Shown here piece by piece: positions 24,701 to 36,937 of a stretch of 64,000 bases of DNA; position 1 is the stretch's first letter, and the number at the start of each line of letters is the position of its first letter. The notes beneath the pieces were generated by a model. That model had not been told where the DNA came from. It saw only the letters and a list, made by a program, of their open reading frames with translations, and made no database searches. The translations under genes and the position numbers were made by a program. The stretch is from Mesostigma viride (Eukaryota; Streptophyta; Mesostigmatophyceae; Mesostigmatales; Mesostigmataceae), in NCBI GenBank assembly GCA_009746045.1, contig RPFO01001643.1, positions 62,001 to 126,000 on the forward strand, read 5' to 3'.

Positions 24701-26663
24701 ACACCCACGCAAGCATGCCAGCCCCACCCCACATGCAGGCAAGCATGCCAGCCACCCCCCACACCCACGCATGCATGCCAACCCCTCCCACACCCACGCC
24801 TGCATGCCAGCTACCCCACAAACCCACGCATGCATGCCAGCGACCCCCCACATGCACGCATGCATGCCTGCCACCCCACCAACCCACGCACGCATGCCAG
24901 CCCATCACAAACCCACTTATGCATGCCAGCCACCCCCCACACCCACGTACGCATGCCAGCCACCCCACACACCCACGCACGCATGGCAGCCACCCCACCA
25001 ACCCACACACGCGTGCCAGCCCCCCCTAACCCCACGCATGCATGGCAGCCCCCCACCACACCCACGCATGCATGCCACTCCCCCCCACACCCACGCACGC
25101 ATGCGAGCCCCCCCCACACCCACGCACGCATGCGAGCCCCCCACACACCCACGCACGCATGGCAGCCACCCCACGAACCCACACACGCGTGCCAGCCCCC
25201 CCTAACCCCACGCATGCATGGCAGCCCCCCACCACACCCACGCATGCATGCCACTCCCCCCCACACCCACGCACGCATGCGAGCCACCCCCCACACCCAC
25301 GCATGCATGCCAACCCCTCCCACACCCACGCCTGCATGCCAGCTACCCCACAAACCCACGCATGCATGCCAGCGACCCCCCACATGCACGCATGCATGCC
25401 TGCCACCCCACCAACCCACGCACGCATGCCAGCCCATCACAAACCCACTTATGCATGCCAGCCACCCCCCACACCCACGTACGCATGCCAGCCACCCCAC
25501 ACACCCACGCACGCATGGCAGCCACCCCACGAACCCACACACGCGTGCCAGCCCCCCCTAACCACACGCATGCATGGCAGCCCCCCACCACACCCACGCA
25601 TGCATGCCACTCCCCCCCACACCCACGCACGCATGCGAGCCCCCCCCACACCCACGCACGCATGCGAGGCCCCCCACACCCACGCAAGCATGCCAGCCCC
25701 CCCCCATGAAGTCATAGTGGGCACCACGGAGTCATGCTATGTTTTAATTTTTTCAATTTAATAATGGGAATGACGGATGGTGCATGTGTGAACAAAGGAA
25801 TGAAAGGATTGCCACTCAATGAATATTAATTAATGATGAAAATGGGAGTTTGCATGGGAGTGTTTGGTCCTTATGGCTGGCTTGCAAAAAGCAGTACCCA
25901 AATTTCGAAGTATTTGACAGCGAAATATCTGTAAAGTATATCGCATGGTATAATTAATTAATGAATGGTACGCTGAAATTCATTGTGCGGGCTCTCTCTG
26001 CATGTGATAAACAATTTTAGCTTTGAGGGCATGCAACAAGACATGCTAGCATTAAAATGAAATTAAATTATAACATGACTAGTTGGGAGATCATGTACGA
26101 CAGACATGTAGCATAATTACGTACATGGCCACAATTGTGCCAATCAGGGCCCTCCTCTAGGTAGACTGTGCTAGGCAATTACAATTAGACAAATAAGGTC
26201 ATTCAAAAAGGTTTAATTCTTCACCTACCTCCATCCATCCAGCAAGGGAATATGTTAGCCAGTGCTACATGATGATCTCCCAACGGAGTCATGTTATGAT
26301 GCGAAATAGTTCAGGATAAAATTTGTCAGAATTATTTCATTGTGGTTCAGTCCGAGCTGAAAATTTGTCAGAATTTTTAATTTCGATACGAACGTGACGA
26401 AATTTCCAAGTATCTCACGCTCGGAGAGCTTTCACGGTGTTCACGGGGAAGGGTCCGTTGCGAGTGGCGCACGGAGGCGGTTCGTCCCGGTCGGAATCGT
26501 CCGCTCGCGCGTCCTCCGTGGAAGGGTCTTGGCGCGTCGCGCGGGCCGGTGCGGTTGGCGCCCAGAAGGTCGACTATCGGCCTCTGGGCCGCTAGCGGCG
26601 AGTCACGTCCTCTCAAGTCGGGGAGGGGGGGCGATAGCCCCCCCTCCCCCACTTTTTTCTTGT
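21800..26663 (+). mobile_element. Unit 4: complete large tandem element, 4864 bp
   Basis: H/X 21800-23409, satellite 23410-25705, A short form 25706-26415, G 26416-26663. It is one base shorter than units 2 and 3 (a C-run change near 23755). It is the only large unit in the central array whose 3' border is followed by D elements rather than directly by the next unit. Confidence 0.6.
23410..25705. repeat. 30-bp satellite block of unit 4
   Basis: About 77 monomers with the same variant order as unit 2 in its later part, including the 445-bp higher-order steps. It opens with the diagnostic ACATGTTAGCTATACC monomer that begins every block preceded by a normal X. Confidence 0.95.
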
Positions 26664-27373
26664 CAACTACTTAACTACGATCGTGTTGCGCAAGGGAGAA
26701 CCCCGAACATCCTGACATCGCCGCGGGCGCCGTACCGTACGGCCTGATCGCAACCCCACGCCCGAGGGCAAATCCTGAAATCCTGCGGAGCCGCGAGTTA
26801 CGGCCCGTAACCGCCGGCCTGAACGCCGTCACACCCTCCTAAGATCGACTGTCAGCAGTTCTGAACGGAAGCCGAATTCAGCAAAATGCGCGAGAAATGC
26901 CGGGGGGCATATACGGCAGGGCAAAGAGTTTGTTGCCGAAGCAAACATCCTACTACAAATACTAAGGGTTCAGACTGAACGGCAAATTTCAAGTGTTCAG
27001 ACTGAACGAATATTGAGTTCGAACACATTTCTGAACGCGTTTTTGGTTGAATATTCGGTTCGGCCTACTTCCCACGCAATTTCAGTGCCAATTTTTGCGA
27101 GATGACTGACCTGAACGTGTTCAGACGGGGAGCATGGAAAAAAAACGGCTCGAAACTGTGGAAAGCAGGGGGCTCCGCTGAAAAAACGGCCGTACGAAAC
27201 CGAAATTTTCGGGCTCCCGCTGACCCCCCGCCTCGGCGCCCTCGGCCACTGCCCCTTCGCACTGCGCGCCCCGCGTGGCGCCGGCGTTCCCGAGGACGCA
27301 CCCCGCGGGTGTACGCGCCAATCGCCCGCTCAGGCGCCAAAAAGTCTGGGCCCCGAAGGGGCCCCCAACTTGT
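26664..27373 (+). mobile_element. D element copy 1 (710 bp)
   Basis: It lies exactly between CTTGT of unit 4 and the next CTTGT. The start is CAACTACTTAACTACGATCG. The end is a 7-bp hairpin (GGGCCCC, GAA loop, GGGGCCC; 27348-27364) followed by CCAACTTGT. The last 200 bp are very GC-rich. It carries nine CTGAAC/GTTCAG hexamers (26819, 26861, 26968, 26975, 26995, 27002, 27031, 27111, 27119), several paired as palindromes. Short open frames exist but none is recognisable. By eye it differs from the copy at 63173 at only a few bases. Confidence 0.7.
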
Positions 27374-28106
27374 CAACTACTTAACTACGATCGTGTTGCG
27401 CAAGGGAGAAACCCGAACATCCTGACATCGCCGCGGGCGCCGTACCGTACGGCCTGATCGCACCCCCACGAACGAGGGCAAATCCTGAAATCCTGCGGAG
27501 CCGCGAGTAACGGCCCGTAACCGCTAGTCTGAACGCCGTCACACCCTCCTAAGATCGAGTCTTACCTATTCTGAACAGAAGCTGAATTCAGCAAAATGCG
27601 CAAGAAATGCCGGGGGGCATATACGGCTGGGAGGAAGAGTTTATACACGAAGGATCTCTCTCCAAACAAAATACTAGAAATACTAAGGGTTCAGACTGAA
27701 CGGGAAATTTCGACTGTTCAGACTGAACGAGAAGTGTGCGGAAAATTTAGTTCGAACCCTATTTTGAACGGTTTGTCGGTTAAATTTTCGGTTCGGCCTA
27801 CTTCCCACGCAATTTTCGTGCCAATTTTAGCGGGATGACACAACTGAACGTGTTCAGACGGGGAGCGTGGCAAAAAACGGCTAGAAACTGTGAAAAGCAG
27901 GGGGCTCAGCCCCAAAAACGGCCGTACGGAACCGAAATTTTTGGGCTCCCGCTGGCCCCCCCGCCTCGGCGCCCTCGGCCACTGCCCCTTCGCACTGCGC
28001 ACCCCGCGTGGCGCCGGCGTTCCCGAGGACGCATCCCGCGGGTGTACGCGCCAATCGCCCGCTCAGGCGCCAAAAAGTCTGGGCCCCGCAGGGGCCCCCA
28101 ACTTGT
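27374..28106 (+). mobile_element. D element copy 2 (733 bp), tandem to copy 1
   Basis: Same start (CAACTACTTAACTACGATCG) and same hairpin/CTTGT end (about 28080-28106) as copy 1. It is clearly diverged inside, for example AAGATCGAGTCTTACCTATT where copy 1 has AAGATCGACTGTCAGCAGTT, and about 23 bp longer. This is therefore not a fresh duplication of its neighbour but a separate insertion or an older tandem partner. The paired GTTCAG/CTGAAC words are kept. Confidence 0.7.
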
Positions 28107-31100
28107 CCCCTAATGTAACTACGATTTATGACGCCCGAAAACTTTGGCCGAGGCCGTAGGCCGAAGGTGGGGCCGTCCCCCGCGCCCCCTAGCGCGGGAG
28201 CGGACGACGTCCACGACCGTAGCGAGATGGCCAATCGCCGTAGTACAAAGAAAATCCCCAAACCTTGGAGATCGATTCTCGAGTTTCCTGAACGGGTGCT
28301 GAAACGCTGAACATGTTCAGACTTTTGCGGGCAGGTGGGGCGTCTCGCCAATCCGCGCGGCCTCAGGAATTACGGCGCGTTGACTCTTTTAAACGTCAAA
28401 CAAGCTACTGGCGAATGGATCTCTCCTAAACTTTTCCCAGTTTCCCGTTGCACCACTTTGGACAAGGGGACCAACCGGTGCACGCCGTTTTGAATAACGC
28501 GCTCGAGGTTAGGGCCACAACGTCAATGGAATGCGATTTTCTGAACGGATGGATCAAATTTGCAGGACGGTTGGAAGGTTCAGAGCCGAACTGGCGTTCA
28601 GTCAGGGTGGGGCGAAATAGCAGTGGGAACTGGGAATTATTGGCAAAGCGTGCGGCATGCTCGGGGCGAAAAACAAAGTGACGTGCTGCGCGAGCAATTT
28701 TCCTTGTGCTGGCTGGCGATGGCAGGCAACGTAGGCTAGAAAATTGGGATGGGGAATGCGCAGCCATGGTTTTATACGTCAAAATTTTATGTTTGAAGAG
28801 CAAGTGCGAAATTTTATGAGCTGGAGGTGCGTCAACGGAGTGATACCTGCGTGGGAGAGGTCCGTGTCGCTATGGCGACCTGGAAATGGAATGTCGTTGT
28901 AGATTTAGGTATTGTAGTATCATGCTTAACTGCTTTACGTATTGGGTGCCTAGTGAAATCAGTTTGCTGTTCGTGGAAGGCTTGGGGTGTGGCCAACGAG
29001 CTTCTGCTGTCGCCACATCATATTGGAAAGAACGCTGGATTTTTTGCCACGGGACGTAACCGGCGATGCCGATGGTGAGGCGTTTGTTTCGATGACCGGG
29101 GTAGTACCTGCTCTCTTTCTGATGCATTTTCATGGTTGCGTTCTTTCCATTTCGCCGAATCCACCTAGTCGCAGCAAAGACATAGCGTAGCAAGGGTCTG
29201 CGTTTTATTTTCTTAGCCGTGCAGGACGCCATCTTCATGGTCCTTCGCATGTCCTGTGTGAACGTCCGTTGCCCAAGGATCTGTGATGCTTTTTTCTGGA
29301 ATATACTGGGCGGTGAAAGCCCCTCTGGATGCTTGCCTGGTCACGGGTTTGGGGCGTCATTTACTGCTGTACTGGCTGACATTCATGGTGCTTTCTGCGT
29401 AAGCTGACTTGCTTCGCACGTGGATTTTGACTGGACTGAAGAGCGCGTCTGGTAGCATGTTTACGTGGTGTATAAGGTGATCAATCAACCATTTGTTTAT
29501 AGAAGGTGTGACAATAGAAGGTGTGTTATATATTTCTTCATCAAGCATGTCAAAAGTAATCTCCACTCGCTTACAACCTGAATTTTGCTTTGCTGGGTCT
29601 GCTGTGTTTGTGTCTCACTGTGCAGGCTATCCCCTTGGTTGATCAACCAGGTGATTTTTGGTGGCAGCGGGGCCATATACTCTTCTTGGCGTTTTTCATC
29701 CATGGCATGTCAACCAACGCATGCATGCCAGCCCCTCCCACACCCACGCACACATGTTAGCTATACCCCACAAACCCACGCATGGATTCCAGCCACCCCC
29801 CACATGCCCGCATGCATGCCAGCCACCCCACCAATCCACGCACGCATGCCAGCCACCCCCACACCCACGCACGCATGCCAGCCACCCCACAACCCACTTA
29901 TGCATTCCAGCAACCCCCACAGCCACTTACGCATGCCAGCCACCCCCCACCCCCACGCACGCATGGCAGCCACCCCACGAACCCACGCACGCGTGCCAGC
30001 CCCCCCTTAAAACCACGCATGCATGGCAGCTCCCCACCACACCCACGCATGCATGCCACTCCCCCGCCAACCACCCACGCATGCCAGCCCCCCGACACAC
30101 GCGTGGCAGCCCCCCCCACACCCACGCACGCATGCCAGCCCTACCCCACATGCAGGCATGCATGCCAGCCACCCCCCACACCCACGCATGCATGCCAGCC
30201 CCTCCCACACCCACGCCCGCATGCCAGCTACCCCACAAACCCACGCATGCATGCCAGCGACCCCCCACATGCACGCATGCATGCCAGCCACCCCACCAAC
30301 CCACGCACGCATGCCAGCCCATCACAAACCCACTTATGCATGCCAGCCACCCCCCACACCCACGTACGCATGCCAGCCACCCCACACACCCACGCACGCA
30401 TGGCAGCCACCCCACCAACCCACACACGCGTGCCAGCCCCCCCTAACCCCACGCATGCATGGCAGCCCCCCACCACACCCACGCATGCATGCCACTCCCC
30501 CCCACACCCACGCACGCATGCGAGCCCCCCCCACACCCACGCACGCATGAGAGCCCCCCCCACACCCACGCACGCATGCCAGCCCCACCCCACATGCAGG
30601 CATGCATGCCAGCCACCCCCCACACCCACGCATGCATGCCAGCCCCTCCCACACCCACGCCCGCATGCCAGCTACCCCACAAACCCACGCATGCATGCCA
30701 GCGACCCCCCACATGCACGCATGCATGCCAGCCACCCCACCAACCCACGCACGCATGCCAGCCCATCACAAACCCACTTATGCATGCCAGCCACCCCCCA
30801 CACCCACGCACGCATGCCAGCCACCCCACACACCCACGCACGCATGGCAGCCACCCCACGAACCCACACACGCGTGCCAGCCCCCCCCTAACCCCACTTA
30901 TGCATGGCAGCCCCCCACCACACCCACGCATGCATGCCACTCCCCCCCACACCCACGCACGCATGCGAGCCCCCCCCACACCCACGCACGCATGCGAGGC
31001 CCCCCCACACCCACGCAAGCATGCCAGCCCCCCCCCATGAAGTCATAGTGGGCACCACGGAGTCATGCTATGATTTAATTTTTTCAATTTCATAATGGGA

Positions 31101-32067
31101 ATGACGGATGGTGCATGTGTGAACAAAGGAATGAAAGGATTGCCACTCAATGAATATTAATTAATGATGAAAATGGGAGTTTGCATGGGAGTGTTTGGTC
31201 CTTATGGCTGGCTTGCAAAAAGCAGTACCCAAATTTCGAAGTATTTGACAGCGAAATATCTGTAAAGTATATCGCATGGTATAATTAATTAATGAATGGT
31301 ACGCTGAAATTCATTGTGCGGGCTCTCTCTGCATGTGATAAACAATTTTAGCTTTGAGGGCATGCAACAAGACATGCTAGCATTAAAATGAAATTAAATT
31401 ATAACATGACTAGTTGGGAGATCATGTACGACATGTAGCATAATTACGTACATGGCCACAATTGTGCCAATCAGGGCCCTCCTCTAGGTAGACTGTGCTA
31501 GGCAATTAGAATTAGACAAATAAGGTCATTCAAAAAGGTTTAATTCTTCACCTACCTCCATCCATCCAGCAAGGGAATATGTTAGCCAGTGCTACATGAT
31601 GATCTCCCAACGGAGTCATGTTATGATGCGAAATAGTTCAGGATAAAATTTGTCAGAATTTCACGGCGATACGAACGTAACGAAATTTCCAAGTATCCGA
31701 CGCCGAAATATCATTGTTGTATCGAATGGTATGCTGAAATTCATTGTGGTTCTGTCCGAGCTGACAAATTTGTCAGAAATTTCATTTTCGATACGAACGT
31801 GACGAAATTTCCAAGTATCTCACGCTCGGAGAGCTTCCACGGTGTTCACGGGGAAGGGTCCGTTGCGCGTGGCGCACGGCGGCGGTTCGTCCCGGTCGGA
31901 ATCGTCCGCCCGCGCGTCCTCCGTGGAAGGGTCTTGGCGCGTCGCGCGGGCCGGTGCGGTTGGCGCCCAGAAGGTCGACTATCGGCCTCTGGGCCGCTAG
32001 CGGCGAGTCACGTCCTCTCAAGTCGGGGAGGGGGGCGATAGCCCCCCCTCCCCCACTTTTTTCTTGT
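28107..32067 (+). mobile_element. Unit 5: large tandem element, 3961 bp
   Basis: H/X 28107-29716, satellite 29717-31036, A long form 31037-31820, G 31821-32067. H starts CCCCTAATGTAACTACGATT and uses the ATGACGCCC variant. The shorter length compared with units 2-4 comes almost wholly from a smaller satellite block. Confidence 0.6.
29717..31036. repeat. 30-bp satellite block of unit 5
   Basis: About 44 monomers (1320 bp), close to 980 bp shorter than in units 2-4. It keeps the unique first and last monomers, so internal monomers were lost or never gained. It shows a rare TGAGAG variant near 30548 instead of TGCGAG. Confidence 0.95.
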
Positions 32068-35000
32068 CCCCTAATGTAACTACGATTTATGAAGCCCGAA
32101 AACTTTGGCCGAGGCCGTAGGCCGAAGGTGGGGCCGTCCCCCGCGCCCCCTAGCGCGGGAGCGGACGACGTACAGGACCGTAGCGAGATGGCCAATCGGC
32201 GTAGTACAAAGAAAATCCCCAAACCTTGGAGATCGATTCTCGAGTTTCCTGAACGGGTGCTGAAACGCTGAACATGTTCAGACTTTTGCGGGCAGGTGGG
32301 GCGTCTCGCCAATCCGCGCGGCCTCAGGAATTACGGCACGTTGACTTTTTTAAGCGTCAAACAAGCTACTGGCGAACCGATATCTGTACTAAAACTTTTC
32401 ACAGTTTCCCGTTGCACCACTTTGGACGGGGACCAACCGGTGCACGCCGTTTCGAATAACGCGCTCGAATAACGGCCACAACGTGAATGGAATGCGATTT
32501 TCTGAACGCATGGATCAAATTTGCAGGACGGTTGGAAGGTTCAGAGCCGAACTGGCGTTCAGTCAGGGTGGGGCGAAATAGCAGTGGGAACTGGGAATTA
32601 TTGGCAAAGCGTGCGGCATGCTCGGGGCGAAAAACAAAGTGACGTGCTGCGCGAGCAATTTTCCTTGTGCTGGCTGGCGATGGCAGGCAACGTAGGCTAG
32701 AAAATTGGGATGGGGAATGCGCAGCCATGGTTTTATACGTCAAAATTTTATGTTTGAAGAGCAAGTGCGAAATTTTCTGAGCTGGAGGTGCGTCAACGGA
32801 GTGATACCTGCGTGGGAGAGGTCCGTGTCGCTATGGCGACCTGGAAATGGAATGTCGTTGTAGATTTAGGTATTGTAGTATCATGCTTAACTGCTTTACG
32901 TATTGGGTGCCTAGTGAAATCAGTTTGCTGTTCGTGGAAGGCTTGGGGTGTGGCCAACGAGCTTCTGCTGTCGCCACATCATATTGGAAAGAACGCTGGA
33001 TTTTTTGCCACGGGACGTAACCGGCGATGCCGATGGTGAGGCGTTTGTTTCGATGACCGGGGTAGTACCTGCTCTCTTTCTGATGCATTTTCATGGTTGC
33101 GTTCTTTCCATTTCGCCGAATCCACCTAGTCGCAGCAAAGACATAGCGTAGCAAGGGTCTGCGTTTTATTTTCTTAGCCGTGCAGGACGCCATCTTCATG
33201 GTCCTTCGCATGTCCTGTGTGAACGTCCGTTGCCCAAGGATCTGTGATGCTTTTTTCTGGAATATACTGGGCGGTGAAAGCCCCTCTGGATGCTTGCCTG
33301 GTCACGGGTTTGGGGCGTCATTTACTGCTGTACTGGCTGACATTCATGGTGCTTTCTGCGTAAGCTGACTTGCTTTGCACGTGGATTTTGACTGGACTGA
33401 AGAGCGCGTCTGGTAGCATGTTTACGTGGTGTATAAGGTGATCAATCAACCATTTGTTTATAGAAGGTGTGACAATAGAAGGTGTGTTATATATTTCTTC
33501 ATCAAGCATGTCAAAAGTAATCTCCACTCGCTTACAACCTGAATTTTGCTTTGCTGGGTCTGCTGTGTTTGTGTCTCACTGTGCAGGCTATCCCCTTGGT
33601 TGATCAACCAGGTGATTTTTGGTGGCAGCGGGGCCATATACTCTTCTTGGCGTTTTTCATCCATGGCATGTCAACCAACGCATGCATGCCAGCCCCTCCC
33701 ACACCCACGCACACATGTTAGCTATACCCCACAAACCCACGCATGGATTCCAGCCACCCCCCACATGCCCGCATGCATGCCAGCCACCCCACCAATCCAC
33801 GCACGCATGCCAGCCACCCCCACACCCACGCACGCATGCCAGCCACCCCACAACCCACTTATGCATTCCAGCAACCCCCACAGCCACTTACGCATGCCAG
33901 CCACCCCCCACCCCCACGCACGCATGGCAGCCACCCCACGAACCCACGCACGCGTGCCAGCCCCCCCTTAAAACCACGCATGCATGGCAGCTCCCCACCA
34001 CACCCACGCATGCATGCCACTCCCCCCGCCAACCACCCACGCATGCCAGCCCCCCGACACACGCATGGCAGCCCCCCCCACACCCACGCACGCATGCCAG
34101 CCCTACCCCACATGCAGGCATGCATGCCAGCCACCCCCCACACCCACGCATGCATGCCAGCCCCTCCCACACCCACGCCCGCATGCCAGCTACCCCACAA
34201 ACCCACGCATGCATGCCAGCGACCCCCCACATGCACGCATGCATGCCAGCCACCCCACCAACCCACGCACGCATGCCAGCCCATCACAAACCCACTTATG
34301 CATGCCAGCCACCCCCCACACCCACGTACGCATGCCAGCCACCCCACACACCCACGCACGCATGGCAGCCACCCCACCAACCCACACACGCGTGCCAGCC
34401 CCCCCCTAACCCCACGCATGCATGGCAGCCCCCCACCACACCCACGCATGCATGCCACTCCCCCCCACACCCACGCACGCATGCGAGCCCCCCCCACACC
34501 CACGCACGCATGCGAGCCCCCCCCACACCCACGCACGCATGCCAGCCCCACCCCACATGCAGGCATGCATGCCAGCCACCCCCCACACCCACGCATGCAT
34601 GCCAGCCCCTCCCACACCCACGCCCGCATGCCAGCTACCCCACAAACCCACGCATGCATGCCAGCGACCCCCCACATGCACGCATGCATGCCAGCCACCC
34701 CACCAACCCACGCACGCATGCCAGCCCATCACAAACCCACTTATGCATGCCAGCCACCCCCCACACCCACGTACGCATGCCAGCCACCCCACACACCCAC
34801 GCACGCATGGCAGCCACCCCACCAACCCACACACGCGTGCCAGCCCCCCCCTAACCCCACGCATGCATGGCAGCCCCCCACCACACCCACGCATGCATGC
34901 CACTCCCCCCCACACCCACGCACGCATGCGAGCCCCCCCCACACCCACGCACGCATGCGAGGCCCCCCCACACCCACGCAAGCATGCCAGCCCCACCCCA

Positions 35001-36937
35001 CATGCAGGCAAGCATGCCAGCCACCCCCCACACCCACGCATGCATGCCAACCCCTCCCACACCCACGCCTGCATGCCAGCTACCCCACAAACCCACGCAT
35101 GCATGCCAGCGACCCCCCACATGCACGCATGCATGCCTGCCACCCCACCAACCCACGCACGCATGCCAGCCCATCACAAACCCACTTATGCATGCCAGCC
35201 ACCCCCCACACCCACGTACGCATGCCAGCCACCCCACACACCCACGCACGCATGGCAGCCACCCCACCAACCCACACACGCGTGCCAGCCCCCCCCTAAC
35301 CCCACGCATGCATGGCAGCCCCCCACCACACCCACGCATGCATGCCACTCCCCCCCACACCCACGCACGCATGCGAGCCCCCCCCACACCCACGCACGCA
35401 TGCGAGCCCCCCCACACACCCACGCACGCATGGCAGCCACCCCACGAACCCACACACGCGTGCCAGCCCCCCCTAACCCCACGCATGCATGGCAGCCCCC
35501 CACCACACCCACGCATGCATGCCACTCCCCCCCCACACCCACGCACGCATGCGAGCCACCCCCCACACCCACGCATGCATGCCAACCCCTCCCACACCCA
35601 CGCCTGCATGCCAGCTACCCCACAAACCCACGCATGCATGCCAGCGACCCCCCACATGCACGCATGCATGCCTGCCACCCCACCAACCCACGCACGCATG
35701 CCAGCCCATCACAAACCCACTTATGCATGCCAGCCACCCCCCACACCCACGTACGCATGCCAGCCACCCCACACACCCACGCACGCATGGCAGCCACCCC
35801 ACGAACCCACACACGCGTGCCAGCCCCCCCCTAACCACACGCATGCATGGCAGCCCCCCACCACACCCACGCATGCATGCCACTCCCCCCCACACCCACG
35901 CACGCATGCGAGCCCCCCCCACACCCACGCACGCATGCGAGGCCCCCCCACACCCACGCAAGCATGCCAGCCCCCCCCCATGAAGTCATAGTGGGCACCA
36001 CGGAGTCATGCTATGTTTTAATTTTTTCAATTTAATAATGGGAATGACGGATGGTGCATGTGTGAACAAAGGAATGAAAGGATTGCCACTCAATGAATAT
36101 TAATTAATGATGAAAATGGGAGTTTGCATGGGAGTGTTTGGTCCTTATGGCTGGCTTGCAAAAAGCAGTACCCAAATTTCGAAGTATTTGACAGCGAAAT
36201 ATCTGTAAAGTATATCGCATGGTATAATTAATTAATGAATGGTACGCTGAAATTCATTGTGCGGGCTCTCTCTGCATGTGATAAACAATTTTAGCTTTGA
36301 GGGCATGCAACAAGACATGCTAGCATTAAAATGAAATTAAATTATAACATGACTAGTTGGGAGATCATGTACGACAGACATGTAGCATAATTACGTACAT
36401 GGCCACAATTGTGCCAATCAGGGCCCTCCTCTAGGTAGACTGTGCTAGGCAATTACAATTAGACAAATAAGGTCATTCAAAAAGGTTTAATTCTTCACCT
36501 ACCTCCATCCATCCAGCAAGGGAATATGTTAGCCAGTGCTACATGATGATCTCCCAACGGAGTCATGTTATGATGCGAAATAGTTCAGGATAAAATTTGT
36601 CAGAATTATTTCATTGTGGTTCAGTCCGAGCTGAAAATTTGTCAGAATTTTTAATTTCGATACGAACGTGACGAAATTTCCAAGTATCTCACGCTCGGAG
36701 AGCTTTCACGGTGTTCACGGGGAAGGGTCCGTTGCGAGTGGCGCACGGAGGCGGTTCGTCCCGGTCGGAATCGTCCGCTCGCGCGTCCTCCGTGGAAGGG
36801 TCTTGGCGCGTCGCGCGGGCCGGTGCGGTTGGCGCCCAGAAGGTCGACTATCGGCCTCTGGGCCGCTAGCGGCGAGTCACGTCCTCTCAAGTCGGGGAGG
36901 GGGGGCGATAGCCCCCCCTCCCCCACTTTTTTCTTGT
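32068..36937 (+). mobile_element. Unit 6: complete large tandem element, 4870 bp
   Basis: H/X 32068-33677, satellite 33678-35979, A short form 35980-36687, G 36688-36937. It resembles units 2-4 in length and in lacking R120 inside H, although a shorter unit lies between them. The length classes are therefore interspersed rather than sorted along the array. Confidence 0.6.
33678..35979. repeat. 30-bp satellite block of unit 6
   Basis: About 77 monomers. The + strand stays open over roughly 1.5 kb in one frame (33743-35299), the longest such run in this block. Variant order follows the 445-bp higher-order pattern. Confidence 0.95.

Noticed and set aside
26664-28106. Protein-coding gene in D (107-codon frame starting MTDLNVFRRGAW)
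   Set aside because: Arg/Pro-rich translation from a very GC-rich tail. The frame runs across the D1/D2 border into the next element start, and D2 has a different frame there.
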